The position numbers and the translations under genes are program-made. A stretch of DNA of 64,000 nucleotides from Epiperipatus broadwayi (taxonomy: Eukaryota; Onychophora; Udeonychophora; Euonychophora; Peripatidae): the NCBI GenBank assembly GCA_028023455.1, contig JAQFVV010000111.1, forward strand, positions 2,051,909 through 2,115,908, read 5' to 3'. Positions 24,145 through 34,617 of the stretch are shown here, piece after piece; the stretch's first letter is position 1; each line of letters begins with the position of its first letter. The notes below the pieces were generated by a model that did not search any database, was not told where the DNA came from, and saw only the letters and a list, made by a program, of their open reading frames with translations.

Positions 24145-26339
24145 ATTATCAGTAAATGCCCTCAGATTAAGTAATCTCATCCCAAATACACTGAAAATAT
24201 TATAACTAAGTAGTGCTAGTTGGCCTGCAAATTAAATGCATTATATATTTGGGCAACTACTTGTAATAAATGTAATAATAAACCAAGTGGTCTTCTCCAC
24301 TCATATATTTCATATCTGGACAATAATAAATATGCTAAGCAAATGTCATACTCAGGTAATTAAAAATATAATGAGTAAATAAATAAATTGATCACAAATG
24401 GCTTTATAATATTTTATATCTACATGTACAAAAGAATCATAAATTTATAGAGAGCACCGATGAATCCATAATAAATACACTTGCTTGGCAAAGAAGATAA
24501 AATTTATTAAACAATGTTTTACTGGATAGTGAGATATCATCTGAAATATACTATAGGATAAGATAAAATAGTTGCATAATGGTTCATGTAGTTGTAGATC
24601 AAAACACCTAGGATAATAATAGCAATATAAATTTATTAAGATAAACATTAATTCATTGAAGTGGATAAAATCTAATATCGGATCATATATTTTATAAGTC
24701 ATCTCCCTCCTCTTTTCTTTTTATGATTGCAATTGATAGATGTGATATACATTTATATTATAAAGCATACAGTCATAAAGAGGCTAATTATAAACTATTT
24801 AAACAAAGCAATAAAAGAAAAAAAAACTTTAATATGGTTACTTATTTTAAAAAAATAATTTCTCATGTCATTTAAATAACAACAAATGCAAAGTAGGTTG
24901 TTCTAATGGAAATTATTAATAAAAACAAAACTTTAATAAATGTTTACTGTTAAACTTGTCATTATACTTTTTCTTTGAACCATTTTTTTACAAATGAAAT
25001 TTATATGGCTATTAAGGTTTTTTATTAGTATCTGTTATCACAGTTTTGCATATATATACAACTCCAACTGATGTTCGATGTTGGTACCTTTTTCCCAGCA
25101 AAAAACACAAACATAGGAAGCCATAAGCAATTTGAATTGTTAGATGATATCTAATTATTATTACTTTTGATGTTGCAATCCAAGGTAAATTCAATTATCT
25201 TGACTTTATTGGGTTAGCATAATGTTTGTGATATTCTTTCATTTTAATTTTAAAAATATCAAATGAAGGGAGATGGGAACTCATGCCTCCTCTCTCTAAA
25301 TTGTCTTACTCACAGTCCATATTTCTTTGCTATAGGTTCCAAATATATTTATAAAAGTAAGGTAAAATAAACACAAAATTTTAAGCAAAAGAAAGTATGT
25401 GTATTCTTCTTGCTGAAATAGCTTCTGTACGTATGGCAACACAAAACACAGTCTTTTTCTTGTTTAAACACTGGCTTTTGATCACCTGACTCTCTTCCTT
25501 CTGAAATTCTAATAAGGCATTGTTATCACTAATTCATTTATTCCAGATTTATTCAAAACAAAACATATCTTATTAAACATTTGGACCTTGAATTGTCTTC
25601 TTTATTTAACAATTTAGAAACTATAGAAAATGACAAACGAAGACATGTATACAATAATTAACTCAAACACAAACTTTCAATCCTCAGTAGAGTTAAGGAA
25701 TTAACCAAAAGTACTTCTGCGAATTGAAAGACTTTATATAATAGTTAATTACCATTATATTTATTATTTATATATATATAGTGATATATATACTGAAACA
25801 AAATCTAACATGATTTACATACAAACAATCGATTTTTCTTTGCTTCATAGAAATTTGCAACATAGTTAAAAAGTTTAAAATAAATTATGTTAACATTAAA
25901 AATAAACTTTTAGATTATAAAGTTGCTTCGAAGTAAAAAGCTATGTATCTTGAGCTCCAAGATCCGAAAATTCTACACTAATCTACACAGAACTAATTAC
26001 AAAATAAAATTAATATATTAAAAAAGATGTAGCCAAGCTATTAAAAAATTATACTTTTTACAGACTACCCCCAGCTATACTTACAAAATGAAACAGTAAT
26101 AACTTCATGGATTAGTCAGTGATATTTATCTATGCCTACACCAGGTAAATGAGAGTATTAATAAAGAATACAAAAATCATTAATCCTATTTCTATATAAA
26201 CATTACTAATCTTATTAAAAGATAATTAATTAATTAATTTTCTTCATAAAAACTTGTAAAATAAGTAATATAAAATGATGTAATATTTCTTTTGCTGTGA
26301 TAATAGAAATTTATTATTTCTGAAAGTCTAAAAATATAT

Positions 26340-26550
26340 CAAGCAAAACAGCCTTTAAATGTTACACAGCAATCCAAAGATCTTTTCAAAGGTCCCCAAT
26401 TGAGAAGCAGTAAAAGAGAAAGTAAGCAACAGCCTTATCAAATTGCCAGTTACTGAAGATTCGAAATTTTTTGTATTCTTATTTTATCTTCTACCTAAGA
26501 ATAACTAGATGCCCATTTACCTACAAATATTAGATGGGTAACTAGGATGA
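26340..26550 (+). repeat. Possible dispersed repeat, partner at 20061-20290
   Basis: Same ordered blocks as 20061-20290 ('aaacagcctttaaat', 'gtattcttattttatc', 'aactagatgcccatttac'). Class unknown. Confidence 0.4.
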
Positions 26551-26817
26551 TTATGTTTACCATCTACGTGAAAAAAAAAAAAAGTTCGACTGGAACCTAA
26601 AAAATTCTTTTAAGTTTTAGCTGGCCAGAATTTAATGTTAAGATATAAGCATGGTGGGGCTAATATTATACTCTATACATTTTACAAATAAAAATTTTAT
26701 GATGCTATTATAATTTTAGAAAGTTTTTATTTCTGTAATTCACCTATCTATTATTAAACCATCAAACAGCATTATTCTACTTATTTTGTTATCTATTAAA
26801 TGATTTTTATTATACAA

Positions 26818-27039
26818 TCATCTATTATATGCCAAATATATATCCTGTATAATTAATCTTATTAATAACTTTTTTCTAATTTTATTTATTATCTCCATAA
26901 TTTTTCTTCTAAAATACTTGCCTATGTTATTTTTCATTCCACTTTCCATAAAATTATATGTTTTTTGCATATATTTTCTGTTTTTCTCTTCTTTATATTC
27001 ATATTTCAAAAATTTCAAATCATTTCTATCCCTCTTCAT
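26818..27039 (-). pseudogene. Lysine/arginine-rich open stretch, possible coding relic
   Basis: 73 codons on the minus strand (MKRDRNDLKFLKYEYKEEK...), rich in basic and acidic residues. Similar broken coding texture is visible on the minus strand at 27560-27780 (VLENKKELKFIH). It resembles linker regions of LINE proteins only in composition. No motif identified; it may be chance in AT-rich DNA. Confidence 0.2.
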
Positions 27040-29271
27040 AAGTCTACATTTTTGATACTAAACACTAGACAAAACTAACTTTTAAAATCTTATTGTTATA
27101 AGTTCATTAAAATCATCCTTATCCAAATGCTCATTTTATTCAATCAACAACTTAACCAATTCCTTAAAAATCAATATTAATATAAAAATTCACAAGATGA
27201 TTACAATTAAAAATGAGATATTCAAACATTGAAATAATCATCGATTGAATAAAACTATATGAACTTAGTAAAAGTAATCTCTTGAACTTATAATCACAAT
27301 TTTTAGTAATGACTGGAAGGTTGCTATTCTTCCACATGTGCCTTACTATTACTTTCAGATAGCCAATTTTTAAAAAAAAGTTTTAAAAAGGTGTTGCAAT
27401 CATTAAAAAATACGAAATAATGCATATCAGCAGTAGTTCCAGTATAATTTAGTAGATATAAACAAGTTAGATAATATATTACCTTACTTAAACATGATTA
27501 TTATTAACTTATACAAAACTCAAATTCAATTTATTATCAAATATTGCTTAATATACCTGGGATATTGCATCTGTCTCTTCATATAATCACTTTGACTAAT
27601 TATAAATTTATATCTTCTTATCAACATCATTATTCTATTAGTGACTTTTGTGTCCTTCACAGATACTTCTTTATTATTTCCTGTTTCTGAAATTAAATAT
27701 CCTACTTAATTTACTCTTTTTCAAGAGAATCAAATGTATAAATTTTAATTCTTTTTTATTTTCTAGCACTTCCTTTTGCTTAAATAATAGATTAGTTCTT
27801 TTGTGAGTTGTTTTCAATAATAAAAACTAGATTTGAATTTTGAGGTGTTTGAAAGAATGAAGTAATTTAATATCTTAGAATCCCCCCCCCCTCCCATTAA
27901 ATACGCAAGTAGATTTCAGTAGAAAGATCAGAGTAAAGTTTCAAATTGATTAATTTTCCAAAAAAGATTTAAAAAGTTATTATTATAGAGGGAGTGCAAG
28001 CATTATTTTAACACCCTAAAAAAGTACAATGGATATATTAAGATCAATTGGCAAGATATAACATAAATAAGAAGAATTTTCATAAAATGTTACCATTTAT
28101 TTACTTATAAAAATCCCACATTCAAAAATTGTTTTACTCCCACTTGTTACATTTGTATTTAGAATTTTTTTTATATACTTCAATAAATTTATTTAATATG
28201 TTATGACATAGTTTTATTACATTATTTAGCAAGGATCTATATTTAAAATTTTTGATTGAAAACAATGCAAATATTGTTTTTGGATAACATATTAATCTTC
28301 CAAAATGATTTCAATTCAATTTAGACAGAACACACTGACAACAATGCTTTGAGAAATATGAGAATTATGATATATTCCCATGGCCTTTCCAATTATATAA
28401 TTTATATATTTTCATAAACAATGGATGAAAGACCAATATCTCCCAATGACATTTCTAAAAAAAAATATGGAAACTTTTTTCTATGAGAAATGATTTAATA
28501 TTCCTCAAGATATTGCTCAAATGTTATCTAATTCAAACTTGCATAAAATTCTTGAAGCTAACTACATTAATAATTGCATCACAGGTATTACCATTATTCT
28601 ATTCCTTGTAATATATATTATATAAAGTTATTGAATAGAATAATTAATTATTCATTTATTGTAGATGCATATAAAAAAATAAAATTAGATTAAGAATTAA
28701 TTGCATCTTTCTAGCTTGCTTTGTTACCCCCTCCCCTAACTAATTACTATTAAAATAATTATAGAGAAATATGCAAAGTGAAGAAAAAAATTTTTTTAAT
28801 AGTGAGTGTATTTTAAAGACAAGATTGGAAAAAAAAAAATGCAATATTTTTTTATATTCGTTTTATGATTTCAGAAAATTAAAATTTAGATTAATTTTAT
28901 GACTCTATCTTAACTGTCCAGGCTGAGAATGAGAAAAAAAATATGGAGAAGAAACATCTAGATAAATTATCAAATTATTACTTTTAACTAATAAATTTTT
29001 ATGTATGCCCATTTAATACAATATAATGGGCTACTAATAACATCATTATAGATCAATTATGCATAGCTCTCTGAATTATGAAAATAAGCCTCCAACAACA
29101 ACAATCATCATTTTTATCTCACTTTATAAATGGAAAAAAAAATCAAATAGCATACTTTAGAAATACTACAAAAAATAAAATTTACTGAATAATTTGTAAT
29201 TTATGTGAATCAGGTAAGTAATTAAATAATGATATGTTTTATCATTCAAGATATCAAAATGGTAATTTTAG

Positions 29272-29345
29272 CAGCAGAAGTGACAGATTGCAATCCATAG
29301 ACCTCTAACTTGTGAATCCGTCACTTTACCACTACATTAAACCAT
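29272..29345 (-). repeat. tRNA-like fragment, probably SINE relic
   Basis: On the minus strand, GTAGTGGTAAAG resembles a box A and TGGATTGCAATC resembles a degenerate box B about 30 nt later. The acceptor-stem pairing expected of a working tRNA is not convincing and there is no clean anticodon loop. A decayed tRNA-derived SINE is the likeliest reading. Confidence 0.4.
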
Positions 29346-29449
29346 GCAAGATATTTATTTCGATGACTAGTTAATAAAAAATGTTTTTTGTTGTTAGTAA
29401 CACAGTGATTGTTAAGTAACTAAATATATATAATCTACATAAGCTAATA

Positions 29450-30586
29450 CACAACAATAACAAGCTGGACTTAAAAATGGTTTTAGGGCAGTAGATCATA
29501 TCTAAAATAGAAAGGATCAATGAATATGAGTAACCATTATCCTTTGGATTTGTATATTATGAAAAGGCATTTGATTCTATAAGCATTTCTTCAGTGATTA
29601 AAGCATTGGATCATCACCTTTATAGACCCATGATATTGTCATATTTTGAAGAATATTTATAAAAATGCAACAGCAACAATTAGATTACATAATGATACTA
29701 GGAAGGTTAACATTGAGAAGGGTGTAAGATAGATTACTCCATATCTCCAAAACTTTTTACAGCAATGCTGCAAGAAATATTTTACAGATTAAAATGGGAA
29801 ACTAAAGAAGTAAAAGTAAATGGAGATTATTTAAGTCATTTAGATTTTGAAGATGATGTAATTGTTTTTGAAAATAATGTTTTAGAGTTTCAGAAAATGT
29901 TGCAGGAGTTATCAGATGAAAGTAAGAAAGTAGGACTAATAGTTAATGTTAAAAAGACTAAAGTAATGTTCAATGGATTTTCTCAAAAAATGAAAATAAA
30001 GATTGATTATGATACCTTGGTCATATTATTACTACAGATGGAAACATAATGGATAAAATTAATCATAGAATTAAACTTGGTTGGGGTGCTTTTGTTAGAA
30101 ATAACTTAATATTAAAAGGAAATATGTCCATGTATTTGAAAAGAAAGGTTTTTAATAAACGTGTTTTACCAGTTCTTATTTATGGATCTGAGACTTGGAC
30201 ACTTAATAGAAGAGCAATACAGAGACTTTGGACTATTCAAAGAAGTATGGAGAGATGCATGTTAAGAGTAATAAGAAGAGATTGAAAACAATATATGGAT
30301 AAAGAGAACAAACAGGTGTTACTGACAGTGATGAAAGAATTAAAAGACTGAAGTGGAGTAGGGCTGGACATATTGCTAAAAGAGATGATAGTAGATAGAC
30401 AGTTGAAACCTTAAACTGGATTAAAAAACATAGAAAAAGACCACATGTGAGATGGATGGATGAAATAAGAAAATGTGCACGGGTGATGTGGAGAAGAGAG
30501 GCTAGAGATTGGAGAAGATGGTCTTAATGTGAAGAGACCTTCATCCTGCAGTGGATTGATAATTGTTGACAATGATAATGATGATG
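29450..30586 (+). mobile_element. RTE LINE, 5'-truncated insertion (copy 3)
   Basis: Plus-strand copy holding the last third of the RTE element. It starts near the HQP/EQAGF point of the reverse transcriptase and ends in a (GAT)n-like tail at about 30586. A 9-bp direct repeat AAGCTAATA (29441-29449 and 30587-30595) looks like the target-site duplication, so 5' truncation during target-primed insertion is the simplest origin. Open remnants are 29765-30049 and 30049-30285. They show LDFEDDVIVFENN, where the catalytic pair is preserved but the first Asp of ADD reads E-D-D, and LIYGSETWTLNRRAIQRL. A frameshift separates them and stops follow. Antisense to the host gene. Confidence 0.88.
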
Positions 30587-30595
30587 AAGCTAATA

Positions 30596-31799
30596 TATGG
30601 AGGTATTATATTAAATTCTGTGTATTGGTTAATAAAAAGAACCCAAAATTGAATTTTACGACTGAATTTAATTTGAATACTTTTATTTTATCTTTAAGTC
30701 ATTTTTAAATTAAGATAATGATTTTCTTTTTTCCTATGACTCTAAAAAGACTATTTTTTTTATTCTTTTCTCTTAAGTACATCATTTCACTTCATTCATT
30801 GTTAATGCATTCTCTTAACTATTATCAAAATTCTCACCTAGTATAAAGTGTTATCATCCATCATGAAAACAATGATTTATATCTTTTTAAACTTGCTTTC
30901 GTTTTTTTTTTTGTTTTAAAAAAACATTTTTATTCATCGCACTTATCATAGAGTATTGAGATTTATCAAAAACTAATTTTTCATTTTGTAAAAAAAAAAA
31001 AAAAAAACATTTTTATTTAATGAATGTATGATATTTTAAATATCCAGACAAGTTGAGTATCTAGTTAACAAGGTACATGATTAAAGGAAAATGTGATCAT
31101 CGTCAGTTTTAATTTGCAACTTTACTTTATTATCTCATAGTTAGAGCTTTATCAATCTTTAGTATCTTTTGACGTTCAAAGATGTATTATAAAACAACCC
31201 CCTCTCCCACGAATTTATTTTATTAAGATATAATGGCTCACAATTAATTAGCTTTTGTTTAGCTCTTTAACTATCAATACTCTTTTGTCGAGATTGATAT
31301 AAATTTATGTATATATTTTGATTTATTTAAAAGTATATATTCATAAATTTATAAAATAATTTAAAAAAAAAAAAAAAAATCAATTTGAACATACTTTATG
31401 CAAAACAATCAAAAATTTTAAATTAAGGTTAATAGAATCTGTGATGCAAACTTCCTTAATTAAGGTTAAATTTAAAAACGTCAATGAGCATTATAGTTAA
31501 TCAATAGTTTTAGAAATTTTTCTTATAAATTCCTTCCTATTTATAATTAAATAATTTAAAGCTTAAGCAAAATTAATATATATCCCACTTTAAACACACA
31601 CAAATGTTGCAATAAAAGTATGGAAATTGTAACTAACTAATTATCATCAATGATGATCTAATGTTATAATTTAATTATAATACTCAGATCACTGCATATT
31701 TTTTGAAATACTTATCTATCTCTTTTTACACATAAATGTCTTCTCTTTGCATTTTAAAAAGCAGATTGACATATCATATCTCTCTCTTCCCCTCATATA
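30596..31799. other. Intron, AT-rich, nothing recognised
   Basis: Several A/T homopolymers (30903, 30991, 31362). No coding or repeat signature. Confidence 0.55.
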
Positions 31800-32190
31800 T
31801 ATATTGAAATAACTAATTAAAGGGGATTTGAACAAGACTTTTAAGCTTCCTTCAGTTATACTCACCATCTTATATAACCAATACTCATGACCACACACAT
31901 ATGAATAAGATATATGATTTCCAATATCCGTAATTCGTGCTGAACCAGCACTCATCAGTTGGTCCAGATCATAATCTTCCACACACACACATAAATATAT
32001 AATCAGTGTTCAGTTTATATTAAGATAGTAAATTATCAAACTTTAATGGACAGACTTCGATCTTCTCCATCATCCAACTCTCCCACCATCCATCCCATTG
32101 AAAAATCTGATAGTGGAATGCTCAAACCTTTGTTGATGCCAATATTGTTGTCATACCCATGTTGACCGTAAGTCACTCTTACCCCTCATA
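31800..32190 (-). repeat. Solitary hammerhead-bearing repeat
   Basis: Minus-strand member of the same family as the pair at 4141-4784. Matching blocks in RNA sense: 'GAGCATTCCACTATCAGATTTTTCAATGG' region (about 32130-32090, approximate match), 'GGATGGATGG', 'CTGTCCATTAAAGT', 'CTATCTTAATATAAACTGAACACTG' region, the ribozyme, then a tail similar to the SINE. The tail here retains GTTCAAATCCCC (31822-31834 on the minus strand), which resembles a tRNA B box. A box-A-like AGATGGTGAGTA lies upstream of it. Extends roughly to 31800; outer limits uncertain. Confidence 0.75.
31913..31973 (-). ncRNA. Hammerhead ribozyme (type I), best-folded copy 3
   Basis: Minus strand: TATGAT, loop CTGGA, CCAA, CTGATGA, helix II GTGCTG-GTT-CAGCAC (six perfect pairs, triloop), GAA, TTACGGAT, A17, TTGG, AA, ATCATA. 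Outer helix I pairs TATGAT with ATCATA perfectly. Predicted cleavage is between 31925 and 31924. The only core flaw is T rather than A at 15.1. It lies in sense with the host intron. The very short helix III resembles hammerheads of animal retroelements that act best as dimers (established for Penelope and schistosome elements); activity here is inferred. Confidence 0.85.
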
Positions 32191-32835
32191 CATATGACCT
32201 TAATATGTGCATTTAAATACCAGAGCCAATCCTTGATAGCCTGAATGTTCACAACAGTATCAACTTTACTACATAGTCTTTGTTCTTTCTGTCCCACTTA
32301 CATGAAGCAAGACTAAGACATAAATTTGAAAACATCATGGGACATGGCACACTTCTTACTGAAACTATGAAGAAGAAACATTTATGATTACAAAAAAAAA
32401 AAAAAAAACATGACTTTTTTTTTGCAAAGCTGTTTTGTTTGATTGTCAACATGTACTCTAAAAGAAAAACTTTTCAGACATGTTCACATGCCACAGCAAC
32501 CAAAATAGTCTTAAACCATATACAGGAAATTTTCTGACAAATAATCATAAGAAATCATTATTTATCAATGAGAATACTCATTAACATATTTAACATAAAT
32601 CAGTATTACACTATAATAGCAAGATAATCTGAAATTATACATGTTAATGATATAAGGAGTTTATCATTTTATAACAGTGCTCCAACATTATAGATTATTA
32701 AAATTTTATGATGTAATTAACTGTAAATTCAAGCTAGATTAATTAAAGTTGATGGCTAGCAATAAGTAAACCTGCTTTTGAGAAGACAATATACTATATA
32801 TATATATATGTTGATATGAAGACTTTCATGGGTTG
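32191..32835. other. Intron between hammerhead repeat and Penelope element
   Basis: AT-rich with an A-run at 32392-32408. The 67-codon minus frame at 32249 is low-complexity and unassigned. Confidence 0.5.
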
Positions 32836-33157
32836 CATATATATAAGACATATTTTGCAGGTTCATCCGTGTTAAAATATTTTAAATATTGATATACCGA
32901 TGATTATAGAGGCACTACAATCACTGATTTGAAAAAAACATTAAAGTTCCACCAATAGCAAAAATGTTAAATTAAGATTGTTTTTTAAAAAAAACTTTCC
33001 AAATAGGAGGAAGTTTGCACGTATCATCTCGCTTATTGATACAATCTGGCCTTTTAAGTATCTCAATGGCTTCTCTAATTTTGCAGTGGTGTAGATTATC
33101 ACATCTGGATATGATCCTGGTACTAGAAAAATAAATTTTATGATCTGAATCCCTCAT

Positions 33158-33957
33158 TTGGCTCAGATTTTGTCATATGGCAACAGGGAAAAAATAGATG
33201 ATTTTTTCTTACATTTAAATAATATGCATCCTCATATTAAATTTACAATGGAGACAGAGTCTGATGGAAAATTCCCTTTTCTTGATATTCTAGTCACCAG
33301 AACACCAAATAGTTTAACTTTTTCAAATTACAGAAAGAATACACACACAGACAGATATTTATATTTTCATTCTCATCATCACCCAACTCAGATAGTTTCT
33401 GTAGCCAAAACTCTTTTGAATAGAGCAATTAACCTTTCAGATAAGTCACATCTGAAAGAAGAAATTAAAAAAGCCTTATTTCAAGCCAAAATGGCAAAAT
33501 AGGAAACGAAAAGATAATAAATCAGCTATTAGGATTTGTGTTCCATATGTAAAAGGAACTATAGACAGTATTGAACATATATTAAAATGCTAGAGTGTTT
33601 TCTACTCTTCAAAAGATCAGCAATATAATAATCAAACCTAAGAATTCAATCCCTCTTGAATCTCATGGTGTTTATCAAATCTCATGTAAAAATTGTAAAG
33701 CTTCTTACATAGGTATGAGTAACCATTGCATCAGGGTTAGGAGAGATGAGCATGCTAATGCAGTTAAACAACACTCATCATCAGCAGCACTCTCACTCCA
33801 TACTATGGATTCAGGTCATAAAATTGATTTTTCTAGTACCAGGATCATATCCAGATGTGATAATCTCTACCAGTGCAAAATTAGAGAATCTATTGAGATA
33901 CTTAAAAGGCCAGATTGTATCCATAAGCGAGATGATACATGCAAACTTCCTCCTATT
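33158..33957 (+). pseudogene. Penelope reverse transcriptase C-terminus plus GIY-YIG endonuclease, broken
   Basis: First piece (33158-33502) reads DFFLHLNNMHPHIKFTMETE, then FPFLDILVTR, YRKNTHTDRYLYFHSHHHP and TLLNRA, diagnostic of the post-catalytic thumb region of Penelope reverse transcriptases. The catalytic palm with YADD is absent. A frameshift near 33500 and a TAG near 33591 interrupt the linker, where translation in other frames still shows VPYVKGTIDSI. Second piece (33595-33957) reads VFSTLQKISNI and then the endonuclease GVYQISCKNCKASYIGMS. This holds the GIY (here GVY) and YIG motifs, with paired cysteines of the Penelope-type domain, followed by RRDEHANA and ESIEILKRPDC. Residual homology is clear, but no functional product is possible. 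Confidence 0.88.
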
Positions 33958-34080
33958 TGAAAAGATTTTTTAAAAAAACAATCTTAATTTAACATTTTTG
34001 CTATTGGTGGAACTTTAATGTTTTTTTTCAAATCAGTGATTGTAGCGCCTCTATAACCATCTTTCTACCTTTTATCACCC

Positions 34081-34121
34081 AGTGGATGACCTGTGTGACC
34101 AAGTCGAAATATCGGTATATC
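34081..34121 (+). ncRNA. Possible decayed hammerhead-like motif in the Penelope tail
   Basis: The tail reads GTGGATGA, a 16-nt segment that can fold (GACCTG with CAAGTC, one mismatch), then GAA, ATAT-CGGT-ATAT and C. From GAA onward this fits a hammerhead: GAA, short helix III and a cleavable C. The first core box is GTGGATGA rather than CTGATGA, and I see no pairing for helix I. Penelope elements are known to carry hammerheads, so a dead relic is plausible. It is much weaker than the four ribozymes listed elsewhere. Confidence 0.3.
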
Positions 34122-34533
34122 AATATTAAAAATATTTTAACATGGATGAACCCGCAAAATATGTCATATATATATGATTATAATAGGCTTTTAAAAAAAA
34201 TTAAAAACAATGTTTTAAACAATTAGGAAATCATTCTTTTCTTATTAATATTTGTAATTGACGCATAAATATATAGATATAAATTCCAAATAACTATTAT
34301 GTGTAAAATCTCTATAATATGCTTTTCCATTTACAAATATTCATAAGCACAATTACAAAGACAAAATCATTAGATTCCCATTTTCTTTTGAATGGAATAA
34401 CTTTATTCATAACAACAATTCTCATTTTGGCCATATCACATTACCCATCTTCATAATTAACAATTAAAAAAAAATCACAAATGTAAAAGAATTCTATATT
34501 TCTGAAATTTTTTACTTGCTGAAATTTTTTAAT

Positions 34534-34617
34534 TGTGTTATAAATAAAGTTTTTCCATTCAAAAAAAAAAAGGAAATACAATGGTTTATATTTATAATTG
34601 AGTTTATGGCTATATAG
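34534..34617 (+). repeat. 85-bp direct repeat, left copy
   Basis: Begins TGTGTTATAAATAAAG and ends TGGCTATATAG. It matches 39217-39301 almost base for base, differing only in a C within the A-run and run length. Sequences outside the repeat do not match on either side, so the boundaries are sharp. Confidence 0.95.

Larger units (their letters stand above)
24145..29270. other. Intron, AT-rich, mostly featureless
   Basis: Small frames (23798, 24445, 25012) show no recognisable domain. A short C-run lies at 27884-27897. Weak relics at 26340 and 26818 are listed separately. Confidence 0.55.
32836..34175 (+). mobile_element. Penelope-like element, 5'-truncated, with inverted 3'-end arm
   Basis: The right part (33158-34175, plus strand) carries the end of a Penelope-type reverse transcriptase and a GIY-YIG endonuclease, then a 3' non-coding tail. 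The left part (32836-33152) is an inverted copy of the last 350 or so bp of the same element. It includes the C-terminal codons (minus strand, 33157-32972) and the tail. The result is an imperfect terminal inverted repeat: 32836-33152 against 33803-34172. Such inverted partial copies are characteristic of Penelope-like elements. The left arm lacks about 50 bp of the tail (the equivalent of 34057-34106). The right copy has a TGA where the left arm keeps TGG, so the natural C-terminus ends about 10 codons later (KKQS). Confidence 0.88.

Noticed and set aside
29272-29345. A functional tRNA gene
   Set aside because: B box is degenerate and cloverleaf stems do not form convincingly; treated as a SINE relic.
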